Part shown: piece after piece, positions 7,737 to 16,383 of the stretch
How positions within the stretch are numbered: position 1 is the first letter of the stretch
How the letters are laid out: every line of letters starts with the position of its first letter
NCBI RefSeq assembly: GCF_001571285.1
Contig: NZ_BCTM01000036.1
Location: forward strand, 1-39,729
Direction: 5' to 3'
Origin: Kluyvera cryocrescens NBRC 102467
GTDB taxonomy: Bacteria; Pseudomonadota; Gammaproteobacteria; Enterobacterales; Enterobacteriaceae
DNA length: 39,729 nucleotides
Position numbers and translations under genes: made by a program
The notes under the pieces: generated by a model
What the model saw: only the letters and a program-made list of their open reading frames with translations
Database searches by the model: none
Told to the model about the DNA's origin: nothing

Positions 7737-9299
7737 TCACTTCAGCAGCTTATCCAACAGGTTAATATCAGCATGGTTGTGCAGGTGCGGCACCGTCCAG
7801 CCGTGCTGGTCGTATTCCGACAGGCAGCGGTCGACCATCGCCATCATTTTGTCCATGTTGCCGGAGGTCTGCGCCTGGCGCAGGCACTGCAGGCGAATCT
7901 CATCCTGGCTACCGGAATAGTTAATTTCATACAGCTCGTGACGGCCGCCAAACTCACTGCCGATCGCATCCCACATCAGTTTTAAAATCTTGATGCGTTC
8001 GACGTGATCCATCCCGTTGGAGCCGCGAACGTACTTCGCCAGATACTGATCGATCTGCGGATTGTTGAGATCGCGAGCGCTCGACGGCAGGTAGATCAGG
8101 CCGCTGGTGACGTTACGTTCAATGATGTTTTTGATCTTGGCATAGGCCATCGGCGCCATCACTCGATAGGTTTGCAGCGCTGCGTGATCCGGCAAATAAG
8201 CCCCGTTAACCCACGGCGTCGCTTCCGAGCACATCGAGTCACTGAGCGCCCAGAACATGTTACGCCAGGCCACCACTTCGCCAAGATCGGCCTGTACGCC
8301 GCGGAATTCGAGAGTGCCGGTGCACTCCAGCGATTTCTTCAGCAACGCGGTAATAAAGTCGAGTTTTACCGCCAGACGCACGCACGCCTGCAGCGGATAC
8401 ATGCGGGCGAAACCGCCTTCCATCGTCCAGCGACGGCAGCGATCGAAATCACGGTAGATCAGCACGTTCTCCCACGGGATCAGCACCTTGTCCATTACCA
8501 GGATCGCATCATTCTCGTCAAAGCGGCTGGAAAGCGGGTAGTCATATGGCGATCCGGTGGCCCCAGCGACCAGTTCGTAGGAGGCGCGGGAAATCAGCTT
8601 CACTCCCTCGGCGTCCATCGGTGCAACGAACATCAGCGCGAAGTCCGGGTTTTCCCCCATCACCTGAGCCGAGCCGAAGCCAATCATGTTGTAGTGGGTC
8701 AGCGCCGAGTTGGTGGCGACCACTTTGGCACCGCTGACGATAATCCCGGCATCAGTCTCTTTTTCCAGCTTGATATAGACATCTTTCACTTCATCGGCTG
8801 GCTTATGGCGATCGATAGGCGGGTTAACGATGGCGTGGTTAAAGTACAGGCCGGTTTCCTGAATGCGTGAATACCAATGGCGGGCGTTTTGCTCGAACTG
8901 GCCGTAGAACGCCGGGTTGGCACCCAGTGCGCTACCGAAAGCGGCCTTATAGTCCGGAGTGCGTCCCATCCAGCCGTAGGAGAGGCGTGACCATTCGGCG
9001 ATGGCGTCGCGCTGCTGGCGCAGATCATCGGCACTTTTCGCCACGCGGAAGAATTTGTGGGTGTAGCCGCCGCTTCCGGTATCGGTATTCCAGCACAGCT
9101 TATCCTGCATATCCGGTTTGTGCAGCGCGTCGTACAACTGCGCAACGGATGCTGCCGCGTTACGGAACGCCGGATGCGTGGTGACATCTTTCACCCGCTC
9201 ACCGTAGATGTAGATCTCACGGCCATCCTGCAGGCTTTTCAGGTACTCTTCGCCGGTTAACGGGCGCTTGGTGTCTGCGCGGAAATCTTCAGGTTTCAT
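7737..9299 (-). CDS. hpaB: 4-hydroxyphenylacetate 3-monooxygenase, oxygenase component HpaB
   Basis: HpaB uses FADH2 and O2 to hydroxylate 4-hydroxyphenylacetate to 3,4-dihydroxyphenylacetate (homoprotocatechuate), the entry step of the pathway. The protein is 520 residues, near-identical along its length to E. coli HpaB as I recall it (MKPEDFRA start, WNTDTGSGGYTHKFFRVAKS, LEFRGVQADLGEVVAWRN, LHNHADINLLDKLLK end). The start is the ATG at 9299 with GGAG 8 nt upstream; the frame is also open to a GTG at 9308, which I reject. In E. coli hpaBC has its own promoter activated by HpaA and CRP. The 254-bp gap between hpaA and hpaB leaves room for that here. Confidence 0.98.
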   Translation of the reverse strand: MKPEDFRADTKRPLTGEEYLKSLQDGREIYIYGERVKDVTTHPAFRNAAASVAQLYDALHKPDMQDKLCWNTDTGSGGYTHKFFRVAKSADDLRQQRDAIAEWSRLSYGWMGRTPDYKAAFGSALGANPAFYGQFEQNARHWYSRIQETGLYFNHAIVNPPIDRHKPADEVKDVYIKLEKETDAGIIVSGAKVVATNSALTHYNMIGFGSAQVMGENPDFALMFVAPMDAEGVKLISRASYELVAGATGSPYDYPLSSRFDENDAILVMDKVLIPWENVLIYRDFDRCRRWTMEGGFARMYPLQACVRLAVKLDFITALLKKSLECTGTLEFRGVQADLGEVVAWRNMFWALSDSMCSEATPWVNGAYLPDHAALQTYRVMAPMAYAKIKNIIERNVTSGLIYLPSSARDLNNPQIDQYLAKYVRGSNGMDHVERIKILKLMWDAIGSEFGGRHELYEINYSGSQDEIRLQCLRQAQTSGNMDKMMAMVDRCLSEYDQHGWTVPHLHNHADINLLDKLLK

Positions 9300-9522
9300 A
9301 AGGTACACTCCAGTATTTTTTCGGATTTGTTAAATTTATGTTTTGTTTTTGTTCCGTAATTGAAGCGTTTGAGCGGGTGTTCGTGAAGGGACGTTTGCGA
9401 CAACAGCGGGTACTTTTCAGGCGAGGTTAGGTTCTGTGATCTGGGCGAGGTTTAGCGGGTAATCCCCACTCACTCCTGCCCTCTCTCCATTGGAGAAAGC
9501 GAGAAACGTGCTCAAATCGGTC

Positions 9523-9545
9523 CCCTCTCCCCGATGGGGAGAGGG
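9523..9545. repeat. REP-like hairpin between hpaA and hpaB
   Basis: A perfect 10-bp stem (CCCTCTCCCC with GGGGAGAGGG) around GAT lies 18 bp past the hpaA stop. A weaker related motif (CTCTCTCCATTGGAGAAAG) lies just to its left. This GC-rich palindrome type recurs between genes in enterobacteria and appears again at 13635-13659. It could end the upstream transcript or stabilise its 3' end. The rest of the hpaA-hpaB gap (9309-9520) is AT-rich near hpaB and should hold the hpaBC promoter, but I cannot place HpaA or CRP sites with confidence. Confidence 0.6.
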
Positions 9546-9562
9546 TTAGGGTGAGGGGAAAA

Positions 9563-10453
9563 TTACGACACCGGAATCTGGCTGGCGCGAAACGCACTTG
9601 GGGAACATCCGACTAAGCGGTTAAAAAAGCGGGCAAAATAGGCTGGATCCTTAAACCCTAGCTGCCAGGCAATCTCGCTCACCGTACTATCGGAAAACAG
9701 CAGCAGCCTTTTGGCTTCCCGCAGTTGGCGATCAAAGATCAGTCGCTTCGGTGGCCGATTGGCAAAACGACGGCAGATATCCGTCAGCCGCGATTCGGTT
9801 AGATGCAGTTCGCCCGCATAGTCCGGTACCGTCCAGTGACGATGATAGTGATTGTCGATCATCTGGTTAAATCGCTGGAACAGCTTCAGCTCGCCGCGCA
9901 CGCCGCTCCCCGCGTGATCATCCAGCGGAGCGTTACGCAGCAGCAGCGTAAACACCGCCTGCGCCAGCAGTACCAGCGTGTGCTCGCGCCCCGCCAGCTG
10001 CGACGTTGACTCGCGCTGAATCAGCCGCCAGTAGTGCGCCAGCGCCGCCAGCTCATCCGGTTTATCCGCCAGCGACAGGCACATCCCCGGCAGGCCAAAC
10101 GCCTCCCGGGTACCAGGGTACAGCACCTCCAGCAGCGGCCAGATCAGATCCTCGCGCACCGTCAACACATGCCCGTCGCTGTCCGACTCGGTGATAAAGG
10201 CGTGCGGTACCGAAGGCGGCGTCAGGACAAACAGCGGTGCCTGTACCGAATAGCGATGATCGTCGAGCTGGAGCTCGATCTGCCCGGTATCAAGAAAGTG
10301 CATCTGGAAAAACTGGTCGTGGCGATGCGCCTGCATATCGCGGCCAAAGAACTCGGCCATCCGGGCAAAAGACTGATAGTGCACGTCTTTGCTGCCCAGG
10401 CTCTCTTCATACTCGGTGCTGATATCGATATTGGTAATCGTCTGCTGACACAT
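9563..10453 (-). CDS. hpaA: AraC-family activator of hpaBC, HpaA
   Basis: HpaA is a transcription activator of 296 residues. It has an N-terminal cupin-like sensor (about 1-160, with HRHDQFFQMHFLDTG) and a C-terminal double helix-turn-helix of the AraC/XylS type (about 195-292; SEIAWQLGFKDPAYFARFFNRLVGCSPSAFR matches the second motif and the family signature). In E. coli it responds to 4-hydroxyphenylacetate and switches on hpaBC. It is 10 bp downstream of hpaX, so it is co-transcribed with the transporter gene, and sits just upstream of its target genes. Confidence 0.96.
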   Translation of the reverse strand: MCQQTITNIDISTEYEESLGSKDVHYQSFARMAEFFGRDMQAHRHDQFFQMHFLDTGQIELQLDDHRYSVQAPLFVLTPPSVPHAFITESDSDGHVLTVREDLIWPLLEVLYPGTREAFGLPGMCLSLADKPDELAALAHYWRLIQRESTSQLAGREHTLVLLAQAVFTLLLRNAPLDDHAGSGVRGELKLFQRFNQMIDNHYHRHWTVPDYAGELHLTESRLTDICRRFANRPPKRLIFDRQLREAKRLLLFSDSTVSEIAWQLGFKDPAYFARFFNRLVGCSPSAFRASQIPVS

Positions 10454-10463
10454 AGCGCCCCTC

Positions 10464-11840
10464 CTAAGGCGTCGCCCGCGGACGGGACGATTTCATTGGA
10501 ATAAGCCAAACCACCACCGCCCCCACGACCAGCAGCGCAGCGACAAACCACAGCCCGCTGTTAAAGCTGCCGGTGATATCCTTCAGCCAGCCGATCATAA
10601 ACGGACTCAGCGCCGAGCCAATGTTGCCGGTGGCGTTGATCACCGCAATGCCGATCGCACGCGCACGCAGGCTGATCGATTGATCCGGGGTAGTCCAGAA
10701 GATCGCCATCGCGCTGAAGGAGCCGGTGGAAGCCATCACGATCCCCAAAAGCTGTACAAGACTGTGGCTCGTCGCCGACGCCAGCAGCCAGCCGGCGGCG
10801 GCAAACAGGAACGGCAGCGCCGTATGGTGCTTACGCTCCTGATGCTTATCGGAATGACGGCTCCAGTAAATCATCCCAAGAATGGTGCAAATCTGCGGGA
10901 TCGCCGCCAGCAGGCCAATGGTGATATTGCTGCTGCCCTCGTTAAAGCTCTTGAGGATCTGCGGCGTCCAAATACTAATCGCGCTCAAGGTGTTGGTCAG
11001 ACAGAAATAGGCCAGGGTGTACATCATCACGATGGGTGTGAACACTTCACGCCACAGACTGCGCTGCTGCATCGCATGATGGCTGATGGCCCCTTCCGGC
11101 TGCACCAGCGTCAGGCGGTCGTTATCCATCATCTCCTGTAGGCATTTTTTATCCTCGTCGGTCAGCCATTTGGCTTTCGCCGGAGAGTCATCCAGCCAGT
11201 ACCAGACCATCACTCCCAGCAGCACCGCCGGGAATCCCTCCAGCAGGAACAGCCACTGCCAGCCGCGCAGGCTGAGCATGCCGTCCATCGACAAAATGTA
11301 GCCGGAGACAATCGAACCCAGTGCGGTCGTCACCGGCATGGCAATCATAAACAGCGCATTGGCGCGGGCGCGGAAAAATGCCGGGAACCAGTAGGTTAAA
11401 TAGAGCAGGATACCGGGCAGGAACCCGGCTTCGGTGATGCCCACCAGCATACGCAGCACGTACAGGCTTTTAGGCCCGACGGCAAACATGGTGGCGGTAG
11501 ACGCGATCCCCCACAGTACCATAATGGTGGCTATCCAGCGGCGCGCGCCAACGATGCTGAGCATCACGTTGCTGGGAATGCCGAAAATCACGTAGGTGGC
11601 GTAAAACAGCGTGGTGGCGAGGCCAAACATGGTGGCGTTGAGGCCGAGATCGGCCCCCATCGTCAGCCCGGCAAAGCCGATATTGATACGGTCTAAAAAC
11701 GAGAAGATAAACAGCACAAACAAAAACAGCACCAGGCGGCGAAACAGCTTATTGATAACCGACTGCTGGCCTGCCGTTAGCTGCTTGTGCTGGTCAGCAG
11801 GATTGCGCTGCTCCGGGATGGCAGATGATGTGTCGCTCAT
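10464..11840 (-). CDS. hpaX: 4-hydroxyphenylacetate permease HpaX
   Basis: HpaX is an inner-membrane MFS transporter of the anion:cation symporter type that takes up 4-hydroxyphenylacetate. I use the ATG at 11840 (MSDTSSAIPEQ, 458 aa), which matches the known N-terminus and length. The open frame continues 13 codons further upstream without support. Twelve hydrophobic segments are visible, with the first-loop motif FLDRINIGFAGLTMG, GARRWIATIMVLWG in the motif-A region, and a long central cytoplasmic loop. The C-terminus SSRPRATP is that of the E. coli protein. It lies between hpaI and hpaA on the same strand. Confidence 0.96.
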   Translation of the reverse strand: MSDTSSAIPEQRNPADQHKQLTAGQQSVINKLFRRLVLFLFVLFIFSFLDRINIGFAGLTMGADLGLNATMFGLATTLFYATYVIFGIPSNVMLSIVGARRWIATIMVLWGIASTATMFAVGPKSLYVLRMLVGITEAGFLPGILLYLTYWFPAFFRARANALFMIAMPVTTALGSIVSGYILSMDGMLSLRGWQWLFLLEGFPAVLLGVMVWYWLDDSPAKAKWLTDEDKKCLQEMMDNDRLTLVQPEGAISHHAMQQRSLWREVFTPIVMMYTLAYFCLTNTLSAISIWTPQILKSFNEGSSNITIGLLAAIPQICTILGMIYWSRHSDKHQERKHHTALPFLFAAAGWLLASATSHSLVQLLGIVMASTGSFSAMAIFWTTPDQSISLRARAIGIAVINATGNIGSALSPFMIGWLKDITGSFNSGLWFVAALLVVGAVVVWLIPMKSSRPRATP

Positions 11841-11885
11841 GGCTATTCCTCTAATGGGATTTTTTGTAGGGTACGACAACTTTTT

Positions 11886-11916
11886 GCCGGACGGCGGCGA
11901 TGCCTTATCCGGCCTG
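11886..11916. repeat. REP element between hpaX and hpaI
   Basis: The core GCCGGACGGC...CTTATCCGGCCTG is the classical enterobacterial REP/BIME palindrome. It lies within the operon, between the hpaX start and the hpaI stop, where such elements typically shape mRNA decay. Confidence 0.75.
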
Positions 11917-11957
11917 AGGTTTGCTTTTACGCTAAAGCGCTGGCGGTAAGTCAGGCA

Positions 11958-12746
11958 TTAATAGACGCCCGACTCGGCGGCAGATACACCGGCGCCAAAG
12001 CGGGCCGCCAGCGCTTCCGCACCGCGCGCCAGCAGAGTGGTATCAACGCCGACGGCGACAAACAGTGCCCCCAGCTCGAGATAGCGTTTTGCCAATTGTT
12101 CATTGGCCATCAGAATGCCCGGCGCTTTCCCCGCCGCCCGAATCTGCACGATGGCTTTCTCAATCGCCGCCTGCACTTCCGGATGCTGTGGATTGCCGGC
12201 AAAGCCCATATCCGCGCTGAGATCCGCCGGGCCGATAAACACGCCGTCAACGCCTTCCACATCGAGGATTTGCGCCAGATTGCTCACCGCTTCACGGGTT
12301 TCAATTTGCACCAACACGCACATCGCCGCGTTGGCCTGATGGAGATAATCAGGAATGCGATTCCAGCGCGACGCCCGCGCCAGCGCGCTACCGACGCCGC
12401 GAATGCCCTGCGGCGGATAACGAGTCGCGGCCACGGCGGCGCGCGCTTCATCGGCGTTTTGCACCATCGGTACCAGCAGAGTTTGCGTACCCACGTCGAG
12501 CAGTTGTTTTATCTGCACCGGATCGTTCCACGACGGGCGGACTACCGGCTGACTGGGATACGGCGCCATCGCCTGCAGCTGCGTCAGCACGGTCTGAACA
12601 TTGTTCGGCGCGTGTTCGCCATCGATCAGCAGCCAGTCAAACCCCGCCCCCGCTAACAGCTCGGCGCTATAGCTACTGGAGAGCCCCAGCCACAGGCCAA
12701 TCTGCGGACGCCCGGCCTGAATGGCTTCTTTAAAACGGTTCTTCAT
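11958..12746 (-). CDS. hpaI: 4-hydroxy-2-oxoheptane-1,7-dioate aldolase HpaI
   Basis: HpaI (HpcH) is a class II, metal-dependent aldolase that splits 4-hydroxy-2-oxoheptane-1,7-dioate into pyruvate and succinate semialdehyde, the last step of the pathway. The protein is 262 residues from the second of two adjacent ATG codons (12746; 12749 gives one extra Met). Family marks: [23 protein letters not shown] at the start, VQIETREA with a metal-binding Glu, and [17 protein letters not shown] with a metal-binding Asp. It follows hpaH with an 11-14-bp gap. Confidence 0.97.
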   Translation of the reverse strand: MKNRFKEAIQAGRPQIGLWLGLSSSYSAELLAGAGFDWLLIDGEHAPNNVQTVLTQLQAMAPYPSQPVVRPSWNDPVQIKQLLDVGTQTLLVPMVQNADEARAAVAATRYPPQGIRGVGSALARASRWNRIPDYLHQANAAMCVLVQIETREAVSNLAQILDVEGVDGVFIGPADLSADMGFAGNPQHPEVQAAIEKAIVQIRAAGKAPGILMANEQLAKRYLELGALFVAVGVDTTLLARGAEALAARFGAGVSAAESGVY

Positions 12747-12760
12747 CATGACGTTATCCC

Positions 12761-13564
12761 TTATACAAAGCGGCAGCTGATGGAGCCCATGTTGCCGTAG
12801 TCAACGTGGAAGGTGTCGCCCTTGCGCGCCGGAACCGGCCGGGTGAACGAGCCGCCGAGAATAATTTGCCCCGCCTCAAGCTGGACGTCGTAAGGTGCCA
12901 GCTTATTGGCCAGCCACGCCACGCCGTTGGCCGGATGGTTAAGTACCCCGGCGGCCACCCCGGTTTCTTCAATGACGCCGTTGCGGTAAAGCAGCGCGGA
13001 GATCCAGCGTAAATCCAGCTCGTCGGGTTTAATTGGCCGACCGCCGAGGATCACCCCTGCGTTGGCGGCGTTGTCGGAAATCGTGTCGAACACTTTGCGC
13101 GGACGCTGGGTTTCCGGATCAACGTTATGGCTGCGGGCATCAATCAGTTCCAGCGCGGGGATCACGTAGTCGGTGGCGTTGTAGACATCAAACAGCGTGC
13201 AGTTCGGGCCCCGCAGCGGCTTGGCCAGCACAAACGCCAGCTCCACCTCAATGCGCGGTACGATAAAACGGTCGGTAGGAATATCGCCGCCGTCGTGGAA
13301 AAACATATCGTCGAGCAACGCGCCGTAGTCCGGTTCGCTGATCTGCGAACTAGCCTGCATCGCTTTCGACGTCAGACCAATTTTGTGCCCCTTGAGCGTA
13401 CGGCCTTCGGCGATCTTCATCGCCACCCATTCACGCTGGATGGCGTAGGCGTCTTCAATGGTGATAGTCGGATAATCCAGAGACACCGCGCGGATCTGCT
13501 CGCGCTGCTTTTCGGCCTGATTCAACCGCTGGGCGATCAGGGTATGGGTCTGTTTATCGAGCAT
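12761..13564 (-). CDS. hpaH: 2-oxo-hept-4-ene-1,7-dioate hydratase HpaH
   Basis: HpaH (HpcG) is a magnesium-dependent hydratase of the MhpD/fumarylacetoacetase-like fold. It adds water to 2-oxohept-4-ene-1,7-dioate to make the HpaI substrate. At 267 residues it has the usual length. The metal-binding acidic motif is visible as [11 protein letters not shown], followed by the conserved ALELIDAR. The start [14 protein letters not shown] matches the family. It lies between hpaF and hpaI on the same strand. The 110-bp gap to hpaF, large for this operon, is filled by two REP-like hairpins. Confidence 0.97.
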   Translation of the reverse strand: MLDKQTHTLIAQRLNQAEKQREQIRAVSLDYPTITIEDAYAIQREWVAMKIAEGRTLKGHKIGLTSKAMQASSQISEPDYGALLDDMFFHDGGDIPTDRFIVPRIEVELAFVLAKPLRGPNCTLFDVYNATDYVIPALELIDARSHNVDPETQRPRKVFDTISDNAANAGVILGGRPIKPDELDLRWISALLYRNGVIEETGVAAGVLNHPANGVAWLANKLAPYDVQLEAGQIILGGSFTRPVPARKGDTFHVDYGNMGSISCRFV

Positions 13565-13582
13565 AGTGATTCCTGTGACGGT

Positions 13583-13660
13583 GTTTTCCCCCGCTCCCTA
13601 TAGTGGCGAGGGGATTGACCGCGTATGTGTTTTCCCCCTCTCCCCAAAGGGGCGAGGGGC
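13583..13660. repeat. two REP-like hairpins between hpaF and hpaH
   Basis: Two GC-rich palindromes lie in tandem. One is near 13587-13613 (CCCCCGCTCCC with GGCGAGGGG). The other is at 13635-13659 (CCCCTCTCCCC with GGGGCGAGGGG around AAA, one mismatch). They belong to the same type as the hairpin at 9523-9545. Confidence 0.6.
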
Positions 13661-13674
13661 CGCCCGTGACGGGA

Positions 13675-14055
13675 TTATTTAAATAACGCGTGAACGTTGT
13701 TTTGCTTGTAGTTCAGCGTTGGATGCAGCTCGTCGAGCTCAAACGACAGCGCCAGGTAGCGGCTGTCCATCAGCGCGGCAAAGTGGTTTTTAATCAGCGC
13801 AAACAGCATTTCCCCCACCTGCTCACGGCTTTCGAGGCTGCGTCCGCTGCCGATTTTTAGCGTCATATGCACAAACGCGTAATCGTGCTGGCCATCGGCC
13901 ATCTGCCAGGTGTCCAGCCAGTGCGCGCGGCTGCGGATGCCGCCAAGCGGGAAAATCCCCGTGTCGGCCAGTGCGGCGTTCACTTTGGCAAACAGCCCTG
14001 GCAAATCGGCCTGCTCGCGGATGTTGTCGGTGCATTCAGCAATAAAGTGCGGCAT
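13675..14055 (-). CDS. hpaF: 5-carboxymethyl-2-hydroxymuconate delta-isomerase HpaF
   Basis: HpaF (HpcD) is a small trimeric isomerase, 126 residues, of the tautomerase superfamily. It moves the double bond of 5-carboxymethyl-2-hydroxymuconate ahead of decarboxylation by HpaG. The catalytic residue is the N-terminal proline exposed after Met removal, and the sequence begins MPHFIAECTDN as required. It is preceded by hpaD with an 8-bp gap. Confidence 0.97.
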   Translation of the reverse strand: MPHFIAECTDNIREQADLPGLFAKVNAALADTGIFPLGGIRSRAHWLDTWQMADGQHDYAFVHMTLKIGSGRSLESREQVGEMLFALIKNHFAALMDSRYLALSFELDELHPTLNYKQNNVHALFK

Positions 14056-14063
14056 GGTTGCCC

Positions 14064-14915
14064 TCAGGCTGGTAGCGGGAAAATTGCGTTCACCTGCCCG
14101 GTGCCGGAGCTGGCGAACAGGTCGGTGACGAACTCCACCTTGCCGTCGTATTTATCCCAGCCCAGCATCCCTAGCAGCATCACGGTGTCGTGCATATTGC
14201 CTTCGCCGTAGCAGTAGTCGGCATACTCCGGCAGCATGGTGCAAAACTCCTTGAACTTGCCCTCGCGCCACAGTTTGACCACCCGCTCATCCATCTGATG
14301 ATCGAATTCACGGGTGTAGCTGTTCATCCCTTCTTCCGCTCGCTGATCGTCAATAAAACGGTGCGACAGCGAGCCGCTGGCGAAGACGGCTACGGTGCCG
14401 TCATATTTTTCAATGGCTTTCAGAATGGCTTCACCCAGCCGGCGGCTGTCGGCAAAATCGTGTACCGTACAGAAGGCGGAAATCGACACCACTTTGAAAT
14501 GTTTGTCGCTGTTCATGTAGCGCATCGGCACCAGCGTGCCGTACTCCAGCTTCAGGCTCGGGATATTGTGCGCTTTAGCACGCACGCCCAGCTTCACCGC
14601 CTCATCGGCAATCAGCTGCCCCAGTTCGGGGTTGCCGTCGTAGTCGTAGGTCATGTCACGAATAAAGTGCGGCAGCTCGTTGCTGGTATAAATCCCCTTA
14701 AAGCTCTCCGCGCAGTTAATGTGATAGGCGCTGTTCACCAACCAATGGGTGTCGAAAACGATGATAGTATCGACGCCCATTTCCCGGCAGCGCTTGCCGA
14801 TTTCAATATGCCCGTCAATCGCCGCCTGGCGGCAGCCGAAGTTTTTCCCGGGAATTTCTGAGAGATACATTGATGGTACGTGAGTAATTTTTGCCGCTAA
14901 CGCTAACTTGCCCAT
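14064..14915 (-). CDS. hpaD: homoprotocatechuate 2,3-dioxygenase HpaD
   Basis: HpaD (HpcB) is an Fe(II) ring-opening dioxygenase of the class III (LigB-like) extradiol family. It converts 3,4-dihydroxyphenylacetate to 5-carboxymethyl-2-hydroxymuconate semialdehyde. At 283 residues it has the usual length. Conserved metal and acid-base histidines are visible in ITHVPSMY and IIVFDTHWL, with ASGSLSHRF later in the chain. It lies one base after hpaE, so translation is probably coupled. Confidence 0.97.
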   Translation of the reverse strand: MGKLALAAKITHVPSMYLSEIPGKNFGCRQAAIDGHIEIGKRCREMGVDTIIVFDTHWLVNSAYHINCAESFKGIYTSNELPHFIRDMTYDYDGNPELGQLIADEAVKLGVRAKAHNIPSLKLEYGTLVPMRYMNSDKHFKVVSISAFCTVHDFADSRRLGEAILKAIEKYDGTVAVFASGSLSHRFIDDQRAEEGMNSYTREFDHQMDERVVKLWREGKFKEFCTMLPEYADYCYGEGNMHDTVMLLGMLGWDKYDGKVEFVTDLFASSGTGQVNAIFPLPA

Positions 14916-14916
14916 A

Positions 14917-16383
14917 TCACACTCCCCATTTCGGGATTGGATGGTCGCCCATAGAAATACAGACGTTCTTCATCTCCGCGAACACCTCAAAGCTGTATTC
15001 GCCGCCTTCGCGCCCGGTGCCGGAGGCCTTCACCCCACCAAACGGCTGACGCAGATCGCGCACGTTCTGGGTATTGACGAACACCATTCCAGCCTCGATA
15101 CCCCGCGCCAGGCGCAGCACTTTGCTGATGTCCTGAGTCCAGATGTAGGACGCCAGGCCGTACTCGATGTCGTTGGCCAGACGCAGCCCTTCCGCTTCAT
15201 CTTTGAACGGCAGCAGGCAGGCCACCGGGCCGAAGATCTCTTCTTGTGCCACGCGCATGCGGTTATCGACATCCGCCAGCACCGTAGGACGCAGGAAGTT
15301 GCCGTTACGCAGATGTGCGGGTAAATCGGTCGGCTTTTCCGCGCCCCCCGCCAGCAGGGTCGCGCCCTCTTCAATCCCCAGACGGATATAGCCGGAGACT
15401 TTTTCCCAATGCTGCTGACTAATCAGCGCCCCGACCTGGGTGTTCGGGTCGGTCGGGTCACCGACGCGCAGACGGTTGGCGCGCTCGGCAAAGCGTTTGA
15501 CGAACTCCGGGTAGATGCTCTGCTGAATAAAAATGCGCGAACCGGCGGTGCAACGTTCGCCGTTGATCGAAAAGATGGTGAACAGCGCGGCGTCCAGCGC
15601 CCGCTCAATGTCAGCATCTTCGAAAATCAGTACCGGCGATTTGCCGCCCAGCTCCATGGAATACTTTTTCAGCCCAGCGTTTTTCATGATGTTGCGACCG
15701 GTGGCGGTACCGCCGGTAAACGACACCGCGCGCACGTCGTGATGACGCACCAGCGCGTCACCGGCGCTTGCGCCGTAGCCCTGCACCACGTTCAGCACCC
15801 CAGCCGGAATACCGGCTTCCAGCGCCAGCTCGCCCAGGCGATCGGCGGTCAGCGGCGACAGCTCGGACATTTTCAACACCGCCGTGTTGCCCAGCGCCAG
15901 GCACGGCGCAACCTTCCAGGTGGCGGTCATAAACGGCACGTTCCACGGCGACACCAGCGCGCACACGCCAACCGGCTGCACCAGCGTGTAGTTGAGCATC
16001 TTGTCGTCAACCGGGTAGGTTTTGCCGTTCATCTGCTGGCACACTTCAGCGAAGAATTCGAAGTTATGCGAGGCGCGTGGGATCAGCACGTTTTTCGTCT
16101 GGTGAATCGGCAGGCCGGTATCAGCAGTTTCCATCGCCGCGATTTCCGGCACGTTCTGGTCAATCAGATCCCCCAGACGGCGCATCAGGCGCGCACGCTC
16201 TTTCATCGGCAGATTGGCCCATTTCGGGAACGCCTCTTTCGCTGCCGCCACCGCCTGATTCACTTCAGCTTCACCGCCGGAAGCCACTTCCGCCAGCACC
16301 TCACCGGTTGCCGGGTTGGTGGTGTGGAAGTAGTCATTACCGGCAACGTTTTTACCGTTGATCCAATGGTTAATCTTTTTCAT
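14917..16383 (-). CDS. hpaE: 5-carboxymethyl-2-hydroxymuconate semialdehyde dehydrogenase HpaE
   Basis: HpaE (HpcC) is an NAD-dependent aldehyde dehydrogenase, 488 residues, that oxidises the ring-cleavage product to the dicarboxylic acid. The aldehyde dehydrogenase marks are in order: the cofactor-binding SPWNVPFMTATWKVAPCLALGN type segment, FTGGTATG, the catalytic Glu in MELGGKSP, and the catalytic Cys in NGERCTAG. The start codon shares one base with the hpaG stop (TAATG), a tight coupling. Confidence 0.97.
   Translation of the reverse strand: MKKINHWINGKNVAGNDYFHTTNPATGEVLAEVASGGEAEVNQAVAAAKEAFPKWANLPMKERARLMRRLGDLIDQNVPEIAAMETADTGLPIHQTKNVLIPRASHNFEFFAEVCQQMNGKTYPVDDKMLNYTLVQPVGVCALVSPWNVPFMTATWKVAPCLALGNTAVLKMSELSPLTADRLGELALEAGIPAGVLNVVQGYGASAGDALVRHHDVRAVSFTGGTATGRNIMKNAGLKKYSMELGGKSPVLIFEDADIERALDAALFTIFSINGERCTAGSRIFIQQSIYPEFVKRFAERANRLRVGDPTDPNTQVGALISQQHWEKVSGYIRLGIEEGATLLAGGAEKPTDLPAHLRNGNFLRPTVLADVDNRMRVAQEEIFGPVACLLPFKDEAEGLRLANDIEYGLASYIWTQDISKVLRLARGIEAGMVFVNTQNVRDLRQPFGGVKASGTGREGGEYSFEVFAEMKNVCISMGDHPIPKWGV

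Noticed and set aside
9421-9450. CRP site for hpaBC (TGTGATCTGGGCGAGG)
   Set aside because: Only the first half-site matches the consensus; the second half does not, so it is not listed as a feature.
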